Assembly (NCBI GenBank): GCA_036927565.1
Contig: JAYESD010000007.1
Location: forward strand, 4,423,644-4,487,643
Direction of reading: 5' to 3'
DNA: 64,000 nt
DNA from: Tuctoria greenei
Lineage: Eukaryota > Streptophyta > Magnoliopsida > Poales > Poaceae
A program made the translations under genes and the position numbers. Positions 24,097 to 34,916 of this stretch are shown here, in pieces. The notes beneath the pieces were generated by a model that worked only from the letters and a program-made list of their open reading frames with translations, did not search any database and was not told where the DNA came from. Positions within the stretch are counted from its first letter, which is position 1. The number at the start of each line of letters is the position of its first letter.

Positions 24097-25790
24097 AGGT
24101 TAGTATAACCTATGTATGTTAACTGAATTGATGAATCACAAAATATGTGCAGGTTAGTATTTCCTTGTTACAGGGTCGACCCGAGGCGTACGTAGCCCTC
24201 TTCCAGCACTGAGCTAGCGATGTTTCATCGCTAGGTCCATAAAAGCAAGACATTGCCGCTTGGGGTCCGAGGAAAGCACAACTACGGCGACGACAGTTAC
24301 TTGCATTTGGATAAACGCATGGTAAGTACAGTTTACGTTCATTTTTGTGTTCATAATATATTTGTCTCACTAACACGGCTATACATGAGTGAGAGACCAC
24401 TCAGGAGCCGACCTCGACCCAGGTTTGGAAGAGAGGTCACAAGGGAAGTGACCCTTCTCAGTCAAGGCAGTGCAGTTAGGTCGCGGCCGATCGACTGGTA
24501 AGTTTTCAAAATTCACCAATTTCATTATATCTAATACTATTATTGATACACTTACAAGATTTTTTTGTATTTCATAAAAAGTACGCGCAGGAGGTTGCGA
24601 AGATACAAGACGAAGATTACGTTTGCGAAAACGCGCCGATTGACCCCCAAGCCGTGTACGCGAGCGGAGACGGGAAAGCCCATGGATAGTGATTTGGTCA
24701 TTTATTTCATTTTCCTTTTAATCTATCTTCTTCTACTTAGTATTTTTCATTCTTTGGCAGGTTTGCCGTTTTTGATAGAGTTGTAAACTCGAGGTCGGTG
24801 CGACCTTCGAGAGGCGCTTTATTGATGCAGGCCTCGTCCATTGGGCCGTCAAGTGGTTCTTCTATCGCAGACCAAATTAGAGCTTAATGCCTTGAAGGAT
24901 ACGCTGGTGCGGACCCAGGCAGAGCTCGAGAGGTTGAGGGCGGAGCAGGAGAGGGCGAGGGCGAGGGCAGAGCAGGAGAGGGCGATGGAGGAGCAGGAGA
25001 GGTCGAGGGCCTTCCAGGAGGTCACGAGTTTGTACATGGCCCAAATGCAAGCAACAGTGGCGGTAAGTAATTTAAACTACCGTAGTTTCATTTCATAGCA
25101 TTTCAGTAACATATATCTTCTAATATTTTCCAATGGCAGACTCTTGCTCGACAGAGCGGTCAGCAGATCGAGATTCCTCCGTTTCTGCTGCCGCAGGTGA
25201 CCTCGGCACAGACGCCCCCAACACAGATGCCCCCGACTCAAGTAATAAACTTTTTTCTTTAATATTATCGTATTCATTTTAGTATTTGACATTGGGAGAG
25301 GAGGTAGAACATATGGTGAGAGAGAGATAGAGGTGGAGTAAGAGAGACATAGATAGAGAGAGATGGAGTGCAAGAGAGAGGGTACAGTGAGAGAGAGGAT
25401 GCTAGAGAGAGAGAGGGAAGAGAGAGGAGTGATGGAGAGGAAGAGTGAGAGAATGAGAGAAAGGAGAGAGAAATTGTGATAGAAAGGAGGGAGAGAAAGT
25501 GAGGGAGAGGAAGAGAGTGAGATAATGAGAGAAAGAGAGAGGGAGAGGAAGAGAGTGTGAGAGAAAGAGAGAAAGAGATAGAGGGGGAGGAAGAGGAAGA
25601 GAGTGAGAGAAAGAGAGAGTAAGAGGGAGAGTGTGAGATAAATTTGTAACCTATGTAACTCTAATGTTCTTCTGCAGGATTCGACGACGGCGGTGCAAAC
25701 TCCTTCGGCACAACTACCGACACCCGGAGGGATGCACGAAGACAACCTTTTCAGCTCCGGAGGTAGTCCAGGGGCTAGCATGTAGCCCAG
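24097..25790 (+). pseudogene. CACTA 1 second gene remnant with coiled coil
   Basis: Exon-like pieces read GRPEAYVALFQH (24178-24215), MSERPLRSRPRPRFGREVTR (24385-24500) and TKLELNALKDTLVRTQAELE followed by an RAEQERARARAEQE coiled coil (24862-25060). Later pieces are QSGQQIEIPPFLLPQVTSAQ (25150-25240) and a last exon from about 25679 that ends at a TAG near 25786. GT and AG dinucleotides sit at the likely borders. The layout resembles the second ORF of plant En/Spm elements. A stop follows ALFQH, so it is not functional. Confidence 0.6.
25310..25645. repeat. Purine-rich (GA)n low-complexity tract
   Basis: About 335 bp of GAGAGAGAG with A/T interruptions lies in an intron-like position of the CACTA gene remnant. 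The leucine/serine-rich open frame on the minus strand is a by-product. Confidence 0.9.
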
Positions 25791-26450
25791 TCGGGAGTTT
25801 GTGTTGTTTTTGATGTGTTTGTCGAATAATCTGAGACTTGTCTGTTTAGATTGTTTGTTGTTTGTATAAACTATATGTTCTGTAATCTCGCCATCGTGCG
25901 AGGTAGACAAAAAACCATCGTGCGAGGCAGTCAGTTTCTGTTGTTTTAAACAAATTAAAAACATAACTTATGTCGGCTATGGTAATGATGACATAAGTTA
26001 GCTCAGGTTAACTTACGTCGGCACGACCATACCGACATAAGTTAGACATCAAAACTTACATCGGCCTACCATAGCAGATGTAGATTAGACCATGTAACTT
26101 ACGTCAGCTGAGGACGACCGACGTAAGTACTAACTTACATCAAATACTGACGGTCGCCGTAATTAAGAGCCGGCCGACGTAATTAAGTAACTTACATCGC
26201 CGGTAGATGTAAGTAATGTTAATTACATCCAAACAGCCACATCGGCCAACAACCGACATAATTAAGCAAAAACTAACATAATTAAATAACTTACGTTGGC
26301 TTTAGGCTTAATTACACGTCGGCCTTGGCCGACGTAATTGATCGCGATTTTTGTAGTGTGCAGTAAATTTCAAACCAATGTTTTTTTCTTTTCTTGGTTT
26401 ACAGTGCATCAGATATGAAGAGCAAACATTTTACTACATTGTATTACGTA

Positions 26451-26530
26451 CTCCTTCCGTCTCAAAAAGTTTGTCGTTTTGTAGTTCATTTTTGAATTAC
26501 AAAACAACAAGCTTTTTGGGACGGAAGGAG
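26451..26530. mobile_element. Stowaway MITE (80 bp)
   Basis: CTCCTTCCGTCTCAAAAAG at the left pairs with CTTTTTGGGACGGAAGGAG at the right, and the whole unit is close to one long hairpin. TA duplications flank it (26449-26450, 26531-26532). The CTCC(C/T)TCCGTC end is diagnostic of grass Stowaway elements (Tc1/mariner). Confidence 0.9.
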
Positions 26531-27122
26531 TAGTTTCAAAGTGCATCCTACGTGTACTCCTTTCGTTCCACTACGTAAGAAACTCAAATAGGAGACAAAG
26601 ATGGGCGACGCGCTCAAAGGCGGCTTCTCTGATAATTTTAAGCGAGACGAGCCCGCTTTAGCGAGGATCTGACATGGCTCGGCTGAAAGTACAAGGAGAC
26701 GCGTTAAAACAAGGCCCGTCTTAGTTAAATTGGTATTCGAGACACGCTATCCTCTCTAAAAAGCAGGAGACGCACATAAAACACAGCACGTCTCCTATGA
26801 CCGACGTCTCCCTCTCCTCTGCTAAAAGAGAGATGCGCTCTAATTGAAAGCGCGTCTCTGATTCCTCACATCACCTTTAGCTTCGTGATTTCTCCATTTT
26901 GCTCCGGTTCACTGTTGATATCACACATCACTGAACTCAGAACACATTCTCACTTGATACCTGAATAGAATCAAATCCTTCCTTATGATACCCGAGGAAC
27001 ACAATAAACACACCACACATTCATTCATTCACACAGTTGAAGAACACACAAGATAATATTCAATCACATAGATAAACAAAGATAAAATTCATATATTAAC
27101 AATATTTACAAAACAGAAACTA

Positions 27123-27614
27123 CTAAAAACAACAAAGAAAAACTAACTCCTCCTCTTCCTCCTCCTCCTCCTCCTCCTCCTCCTCCTCCTCCTCCTCCTC
27201 CTCCTCCTCCTCTTCTGGCGGCGACTCCGGCGCCGGTGCAACAGGAGCCTGGGCCGGCTGCTCTGGCTGCACCAGCTGCACCAGCGGTGCAACCCCGTGA
27301 ATGAGGTTGCACTCTGTCGCCTCCACCAGGTTTCTACGGCCCTCGGGGCCATGCACCTGGGCCATCGTCTCGAACATAATGTTGAGACGGTCGGCCATCC
27401 CCGTGGGGGTGAAGAGGTAGTGTCTGATGGTACCTATTCTAGTAAACTGGGGAAGGGTACCCAGACCCAAGGAACTCATGGCGCGAGACGTATTTTTGTA
27501 CGCCTTATGTGCCATAAGGAGGCGCTGCTCGGTGTTGAACCTCTCAGGGGAGCTGCAACACATTTTCTTGCACGGTGGCTCCCTCGGAGGGCTTGTCGGC
27601 GGAAGGTCGGCCAT
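27123..27614 (-). CDS. Unrecognised ORF inside CACTA 2
   Basis: An ATG-initiated frame of 163 codons starts MADLPPTSPPREPPCKKMCC. A central part (RFNTEQRLLMAHKAYKN, FTRIGTIRHYLFTPTGMADR) looks like folded helical protein. It ends in a run of about 23 glutamates encoded by a (CTC)n microsatellite at 27147-27212, then LVFLCCF and a stop. I recognise no family. It could be a fragment of the CACTA second gene, an accessory gene or a captured host exon. Whether it is expressed cannot be told. Confidence 0.35.
   Translation of the reverse strand: MADLPPTSPPREPPCKKMCCSSPERFNTEQRLLMAHKAYKNTSRAMSSLGLGTLPQFTRIGTIRHYLFTPTGMADRLNIMFETMAQVHGPEGRRNLVEATECNLIHGVAPLVQLVQPEQPAQAPVAPAPESPPEEEEEEEEEEEEEEEEEEEEEEELVFLCCF
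27147..27212. repeat. (CTC)n microsatellite
   Basis: About 22 trinucleotide units, translated on the minus strand as polyglutamate in the ORF of CACTA 2. Confidence 0.95.
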
Positions 27615-30244
27615 GATGGTGGTGGGTCGTCGGGACAGAGAAGACGAAGAAAATAAGAGGATTCAAAGTGAGTGACGCGCTTGTGGAGAAATCATTGGTG
27701 ATGGCACGTCTTAAATAAGGTCCGCGCGGAGTCGTCGAGGGAGCGGTTGGTTTCCCGCGCATTGATGGAACAATGGGACACATCGATATCGCCCCGGGGA
27801 AACAAAAGGTCGTGCACGGATGTCGCACACGTCTCCGCACCACGCCGCTAAAATTAAGTTCTCCGCAGACCTCGTGTCGCGCGTCTATCTTTGGACTATG
27901 GAAGACGCGCTTTAGATTAATGCGCATCTCTCTTTGTTATAGCGCGTCTCACATTTATCTCCCTCGTCTCTTCGTCTCTTCGATAATGGAAGACGCTCTT
28001 TAACTTAATGTGCGTCTTGCATTTATCTCTCTCGTCTCTTCTTCACCTCCGATGCTCCTTTATTACTAATCGACCAACGATCCTTTACTAATCGACCAAT
28101 TTCAGTGCGACCGCCTCCTCTATTTGCCATCGTCGTTGTCGTTGTCGCCATCCTCGTTGTCGTCATCGTCGCCATCCTCGTCGTTGTCATCGTCGTCGTC
28201 ATGTTGTTCTGCCTTCAACACACCGTAACGCATCTAGGGCATTCCAGCGTGTCCGGGGCCACAAAATAATGCGAGATGCACCTTTCAGTGGCTCGTCTTC
28301 GATTTACGCCGCGGTGTCCGGGGCATCAAAATAATGAGGGACGCCTTAAATTTGTGTGTCTCCCATTTACGCCAAATTTTTTTGTCCATCGTGCGCTCTC
28401 TCCCAACATTTGGCGAAAAATTTAGTTGTTGCGCGCTCTCTCCACCTATAAACCGCAGATCCTGAGCACGCCGCCGCCATCGACCCTGACCTTCGCGTCA
28501 TCAGAGAGTTGAGCACGCTGGAGCATGCTGCCTCATCCCCTGTTCCCGAAGAACGCCGCCGTCGTCCCTCTTTCTCAACTTGCTCTTCGTCATTGTCGTG
28601 CTGCCGGCGTCGACCCCTACCCCGCCGTCAACCCCGACCTTCGTCATCACAGAGTTGCGCACGCTGGAGCATGCCGCCTCGTCCTCTGTCCCCGGAGCAT
28701 GCCGCCGCCTCGACCTCGACCTCGGTAATCGGTATAATCACGCCGCCACCTTCACATAAGAGCATGTCGGCCTGCTACCATCAGAGAGTTGAGGAACCGT
28801 CACTTCAGCGTCTCTGCCAGCTCGTTCCGGAGAACGCCGCCGCGTCCCCTGTCCCCGAAGCACGCCGCCGCCTCGACCCTGCCCTCAGAGCGTGCATTCC
28901 AGTGATTTTATTAAATTCGAGGATGTCCAATGAAGGCTCATCGTTAATGAAGTCATTGATCCAAAGAGAGAATTTTCATTATAGTATACATTCATCTTCC
29001 TTGTTTATGTCCAATGCAGAAGTAATGTATTTTGTTTGGACTATTAATGTATAATAAATTCTGATTTGCAAACCCTTGAAACTGCAGAAACTGTGGTTGA
29101 CACTAGTATTTGCCATTCAACTGAGTTTGATTACCTCTGCAGCCATGCTAGAATCAAGGTACCTATGCAATAATTGGTGTTTCTCTCACGAGTTTTTGAT
29201 ATCAGGTTATAAAAGCATCAGTGGAATGTAATTTTTTTGTTTTTTAGGGGATAAGCACACCAGCTCAGTACCATGTCCTTTACCATGAGAACAATTTCTC
29301 TGCTGATGCCTCGCAGATGCTCACCAACTGCATGTGCTACAAGTAAGCTTTGTTCTCCATTCACTAACAGTTCCTGTGTTTATTACAATTCTATACCAAT
29401 TTGTTCTTGTGTTTATTAAAGTTGAATTTTAGGATGTCTCAGTCGGAGCATTAGAGGCTACGAAGTCATTGATCGGGAGAATTTTAATTACGGTATATAG
29501 GATTAGATGATGAATATTATGATGTGTGTAATTAGTTACATTATAATCAGGATGAACAATCTTTGTTGTGTAATTAGTATAATTGATAACCACGATTGAC
29601 ATTTTGGTAATATTTGATTGGTCATTATAATTTAACGTGTGATAATTTTGGCTGTACATATGTTCATGAACAGTATGTTGCTGACACTAGTAATACGGCT
29701 GCCAAATCCTGGCTAGCTCCTAATAGTAGTGCCTGTAAACAATCTGCGACGAGATGTAGCAGAGAGCGTCCCGGATAACCTACATAAAGGGGACAAGCTT
29801 CAATAAAGCCCGTCTCACATAAGTTAATAAATTTGCGACGCGCTACATAATAGAGCATCTCAGATAGTAAATATATCTATGACGTGCTTTGTAAGGTCTG
29901 TCACGCTTGTAAGCTAGTGGACGACACCCGCCAGCGGCGTCTCCAGTGACACTGTAAATATCGTCTGTTATGACAAAAAGAAAGGAGACACGCTTCTTTT
30001 GAGCGTGTATCGCACCTAGTTCGATCGGCGACGCGCCTTGAAGCCCGTCTCTGATGCCACCGTAATGCGAGACGCGATGACAGAGACACACATTTTGTTC
30101 GTCTCCCTTCTTCGTTCGGGCACGTCTCGTATGAGCCTTTCTTATGTAGTGTTCTTTTATATTTATTGTCCGATAGGGGGACTATGTAAATATAACTAAT
30201 TTCATTTTTGAATGAAATCACTGATGATGCATGTATCGCACTGG

Positions 30245-32025
30245 CACTACAGGAATCCTGATGATTTGCAACGGCTAGGGCCGTCGCAAATAAGGGAAAA
30301 ACCGTCGCAAATAAGCTATTTGTGACGACTTTCCTTATTTGCGACGGCTTTTGGCCATCGCAAATAATGCGTCGCGGCTGGCAGTAGCCGTCGCAAATTA
30401 TTGCCAAGGGGCCAGTGGGCCCCACAGGGCTAGTTGTGATGGCCTGGCCGTCGCAATTAAGACCCCATTTGCGACGGCCTGGCCGTCGCAAATAAGGTCA
30501 GACAATGGGTCCCATGCGGTCAACCGACGGGGCCAACGCGACCATTTGCGACGGTCTAACCGTCACAAATAGGGCCTTAATTGCGACGGCCAGGCTATCG
30601 CAAATAACAGAGGCTTAATTGCGACGGCCTGAGACCTTATTTGCGATGGTACTGTATAAACAGCCGTCACAAATATGGTACTACCCGACTCGATGGCCAG
30701 AATCACAGAACAAGCAATATATAACAAACAGTCACATAAACATCATAACAGTCACAAAACACATCACAACACATCGTCGATACATCACATCACCATCAAC
30801 AAACTAAACAAGGGCTCACTCGCCTGTCTGACCTCCGAAGCCACCTCCAAAGTTGAAGTCGTCGTCGCGCCTCATTGCCAGTGATGGGTCACGATCATGA
30901 CCCACACTGCAGCGGCATGATCGTGACCCACACTGCAGTGGCGTCGTTCTCTCTTTGCCCGACCTCGAATGAAGGTTAGGGTTGGCCCGATGTGCCGTAT
31001 ATACGCTACATATACGATGCCTACTTTACGTACGACGGCCCTTTTGTTTAGCCGTTTCTATATATAATACATAAGCATAAAAAATATTAACGAAAACATA
31101 AGCAACTGTATTTTAATCACAAAACGATAAATGAGAGCAATAATACAAATCTTAAATATTATTAAATAAAACCTAAGCATATATAGTAACATTAAGATTC
31201 AATTAACAACTAACTAATAATTAATTAAAATGATCAACTATTAACAACTACTAACAATTAATTGCAATTCAAACCTAATTAGAAACTACTAACAATTAAT
31301 GAGAATTAACAACTAATTAACAACAACTAACAATTAATTCGTATAATAATTAATCATCAAGAACAATTAACAACTAATCATCAATTAACAATTAACAACT
31401 AATTATCTAGAAATTAACAACTAAATGCCTACTTTACCTGTGCGGCGTGGAGTAGCGGGCCGGCGGCGTCAGACGGATGGCGGACGCGTTGGAGGAGGCC
31501 GGCGACCGTGCTGTCCGGGACCGGGGCGGGGCGCGGCAGGGCCGGGGGCGCAGGGGCCGGGGGCGGCGGGGGGCCGGGGGCAGCGGGGTCGGGGGCAGCG
31601 GGGGGGCGAGGGTGTCGGGGCCGGGAGCGGCGGGGCGGCGGGGGCGCGGAGGGAGCGGGGGCTTCGGCGGAGCAGAGCGGCGGCGGCGCGTGTAGGTACG
31701 AAGCGGTTTGGAAATGAGTTCGGCCCGACGGTATAGGCCTTTAACTTGCTACGGCCACGTTAATTGCGACATCATTAGGTTTGGCCGTCGCAATTAACAT
31801 TATTTGCGACGGCTAATGGAAAAGGCCGTCACAAATAAGCTTTATTTGCGACGGCCGTCTTATATGCGACGGTTCCTGTAGCAGCCGTCGCAAATAAGTG
31901 TCTATTTGCGACGGCTTTTTTAATTTGCGACGGCCATATGCGGGCCGTCGTAAATAGGTTTATTTGCGACGGCCGGCCGTTGCAAATTAGGACAGCCGTC
32001 GCAAATGATCGTGTTTCCTGTAGTG
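30245..32025. mobile_element. CACTA transposon 3 (1.8 kb, non-autonomous)
   Basis: Ends CACTACAGGAATCC (30245) and inverted CACTACAGGAAACACG (32025) are flanked by TGG (30242-30244 and 32026-32028). TTGCGACGGC subterminal repeats occur in both orientations at 30265-30670 and 31745-32005. The core is AT-rich (31000-31430) and then very GC-rich (31430-31735), where glycine/arginine-rich frames appear in every frame; none is accepted as a gene. It needs transposase from elsewhere. Confidence 0.9.
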
Positions 32026-32028
32026 TGG

Positions 32029-32777
32029 AAATTCTAAAACTTGATCACCATGCATGTAGAAACAATATATATACATACCGTTACTTCTTCTTTTCTGTTC
32101 CACTAAAAGATCTTCAATTCATGCATCTCCTTTAACAAAAGTTTTGCAAGTTTTCTACGAGATGAGATCGATCTGGTGCGAATATTTGATTGAATGTGTA
32201 AAGCGGCAGTTGCCACGTATTAAGCCCCATCCTTTCCTATTTTACTACATATTGCTATTGTTTAATTACAGCCAAGTAGACTAGACTAGGTTCTTTGGTC
32301 TGAACCTAATTATGAGATGCTATTATTCCAGATATTAGTTTATGCATGTCATATCAAACGATCTATGGACTTTGCTCTTTATATCTTTGTTTGCCAGGGA
32401 GAATCAAATCCTAACATGCATGTAAAAAGTCTGTCATCGATCAGATAGTAGTAATATATATAGTACTCCTTTGCAGGGAGAAGTGGTGTCGAATTGTGGT
32501 AAGCCGATGCTACCAAGTAAAAGTTGCATTGCTTTGCTTGATATGCATGAACTAGAGTTTTTTAAGATAACATCTCTCACTACGGGAAAACCGACAATAA
32601 ACGACGGTCGTAACATCTCTTCTTTTTTACGAAACATTAGTACATATGTGTTGTGTGTAAGATAAGCCGCAATCTCTACAGATAACAGTGTGATGATTCA
32701 CATGTTTGAAACTTTCACCACCCACCCATGACCCATTGTACTCTTATTCGGTGCTCACTTAGCCTCCTATTGGATCG

Positions 32778-32841
<64 letters not shown>

Positions 32842-33427
32842 AAACTAGCAAGCTGCTCTACCTATATATGTACCTACTCTAGCAGCTAAGCTACCTAGGA
32901 AATTAAAAGCAACAACTTGCATTGTAACTAACTTTCTATCTGTTTGATTGATCGAGTTAATTGGATTCCTAAGAACGAAAGGAAGGAGGGGTGCACCACC
33001 AATTGGCAATATGGAATGAAATGGCCATTGTGTCGTCTATCCTTTCGGCTAACTTTGAATCCATCATATATTGGTAGGCAGCAAGCACAATTATATTATT
33101 CGTTGCTTCTCAATCGCACATTTGGCATGCAATTAGCACGACTCAAATTCTCTGGTTCGAACCTTCTATGTGTGTTTCTTAATCATAGGCATGTAGTACT
33201 ACATTATTTGCATCCTATACTTCCTAGCACAAACATGTAACTGCAACTTAGAGAATGATTTCTTTCAAACTTTATTAGTTATATATGGACGCCGATTTCC
33301 TATACCAAGGGGTAGCGCGCCATCCATAGCCGGGCAACACCAGCAACCCTACGTAATTAAGGGAAGATCATGCAAATGTTAACAACAGCTCCTCTGACCG
33401 TAACAACAACCCCCACAACCGTAACAA
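32029..33427. other. Intergenic sequence with an (AT)n tract
   Basis: No gene was recognised. (AT)n runs 32781-32838. A lone CACTACGGGAAAACCG at 32578 resembles a CACTA end but no partner end or duplication was found. Confidence 0.5.
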
Positions 33428-33432
33428 CAACT

Positions 33433-33655
33433 TGTTGGAAATAATGAGAAAGTGTTGAACCATTTTCTCTGATCGCACTTTATTTATAGAGGATCAAACA
33501 ACATGATCTGTGGTTTACATAGAAGTTTGGATTACAATCATCTTATACCAAAATCGAATACCTATCATATCTATATTTACAAAAACAGACTCAACCAAAT
33601 AGGTAACCAATCAATCTAGGTGATACACCCTGAACTCTTTCTTTTATCTCTAACA
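33433..33655 (-). repeat. Copia A 3' LTR (223 bp)
   Basis: On the plus strand it runs TGTTGGAAAT to TCTCTAACA. It aligns with 52190-52268 and 60172-60245 with scattered substitutions. Confidence 0.9.
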
Positions 33656-33668
33656 CCCCCCCCCTTAA

Positions 33669-34916
33669 TCACAACTTGGTCAAGTTGAGATTACGTTTGA
33701 ATTCCTCTAAGGTTCTTGTTGGCAGCGTCTTGGTGAAACCATCAACTATCTGGTCATCTGAATGAATAAATTGAATTTGTAATTGCTTGTTGGACACCCT
33801 CTCTCTGACAAAGTGATAGTCAATCTCGATGTGCTTCGCTCTGGCATGAAATACGGGATTGGCAGATAAGTAGGTCGCTCTAAGGTAGTCACACCACAAA
33901 CATGGAATGTGGGTCTCTTTGTAATTCCCAATTCCTTCAACAGAGATTGAATCCATATGATTTCTGTTGTTGTGTTGGCAAGAGCTTTGTACTCTACCTC
34001 AATGCTCGTTCTAGAGACTGTAGGTTGCTTTTCTGCGCACCATGACACCAAGTTAGCTCCAAGAAATATCGCAAAACCCCCTATGGATCGTCGATCGTCC
34101 AGGCATCCCGCCTAGTCGGCGTCCAAATAGGCACTTACTCGCATCGTGGATGACCTGTTAAAACACAAGCCAACAGTGAGAGTACTTTGTATATAATGCA
34201 ACACACATTTTGTCGTTGTCCAGTGTGTTGATGTTGGTGCATGCAAGTATTGACAGATTTTGTTCATTGAGAATGAAAGAACTGGTCTAGTGAGGGTAAA
34301 GTATTGTAGGGATCCAACAATACTTCTAAGTTTTGTACTGTCTTCTCCACTTTCTTGTACTTGAAAGATTTTGTTCCTTCATGCACAAACAACTTTTTTG
34401 TACTTGAGGAGGTGTCGGTGAAGCCTTGCATCCTTTCATGCCTGCCTTGGTCAGGAGTTCAGTAGCATACTTTTCTTGTGTGAGGACTATTTCTTCTCTT
34501 GTTATTTTGACCTCAATACCTAGAAAGAAATGCAGATCACCCAAATCCTTGATGGCAAAGTGAGAATTTAACTCCTTAACCAGATCTGAGATAGCTTCTT
34601 AAGATGAACCCGTTAGGATTATATCATCAACATATATTAGCATATACATGATAATACCTCATTTGTTGTAGATGAATAGGGAAGTGTCGGCTTTGGATGG
34701 CTTGAACTCGAATGTTAGAAGCTTAGAACTTAGTCGAGAATACCAGGCTCTGGGAGCCTGTTTTAGTTTGTATAGCGCCTTATCGAGTTTACAAATGTAT
34801 GTTGGTGCATTCTTGTCTTCAAAACCAGGGGGTTGTCTCATAAAAACTTTTTCTTCCAGAACGACGTGTAGAAACGCATTATGTATGTCTAGTTGTCTCA
34901 AAATTCACCCTCTTGT
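33669..34916 (-). pseudogene. Copia A reverse transcriptase and RNase H remnant
   Basis: Reading from 34916 down: LRQLDIHNAFLH, FMRQPPGFEDKNAPTYICKL and DKALYKLKQAPRAWYSRLSS are RT, followed by YVDDIIL near 34620-34600. LHFFLGIEVKITREEIVLTQ and the RNase H end (SIEVEYKALANTT, HIEIDYHFVRERV, IVDGFTKTLPT) come next, stopping at 33669. Frames change between 34620 and 33960, so it is inactive. RT is cut at 34916 by CACTA B just after the VIAVTRG-like stretch. Confidence 0.85.

Larger units (their letters stand above)
8795..26358 (+). mobile_element. CACTA transposon 1, split by a Tat-type Gypsy element
   Basis: The ends read CACTACAGGAAAACG (8795) and, inverted, CACTACAAAAATCGCG (26358), flanked by the 3-bp duplication TGC (8792-8794 and 26359-26361). 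Subterminal repeats of ACGTAA and CGACGTAA type crowd both ends (8815-9030 and 25970-26345). Without the nested Gypsy element it is about 4.6 kb. Inside are a GC-rich tract, remnants of a TNP2-type transposase and remnants of the second CACTA gene, all on the plus strand and all broken. It is a dead or dependent copy. Confidence 0.9.
26569..30151 (-). mobile_element. CACTA transposon 2 (3.6 kb, non-autonomous)
   Basis: Ends CACTACGTAAGAAAC (26569) and inverted CACTACATAAGAAAG (30151) are flanked by TTC (26566-26568 and 30152-30154). Subterminal motifs of GAGACGCG/CGCGTCTC type recur at 26600-26870, 27690-28010 and 29750-30130. No transposase was recognised; one minus-strand ORF lies at 27614-27123. 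The remainder (28030-29690) is GC-rich exon-like sequence grading into AT-rich sequence with nothing identifiable. Confidence 0.85.

Noticed and set aside
25077..25964. 295-codon minus-strand frame rich in leucine and serine
   Set aside because: It is the complement of a (GA)n tract and adjacent CACTA exon sequence on the other strand.
31425..31736. Glycine/arginine-rich open frames in CACTA 3
   Set aside because: Composition artefact of a very GC-rich stretch; all three frames look alike.
32578..32620. Possible fifth CACTA end (CACTACGGGAAAACCG)
   Set aside because: No inverted partner, no subterminal array and no target duplication could be found, so it is only mentioned in the intergenic entry.
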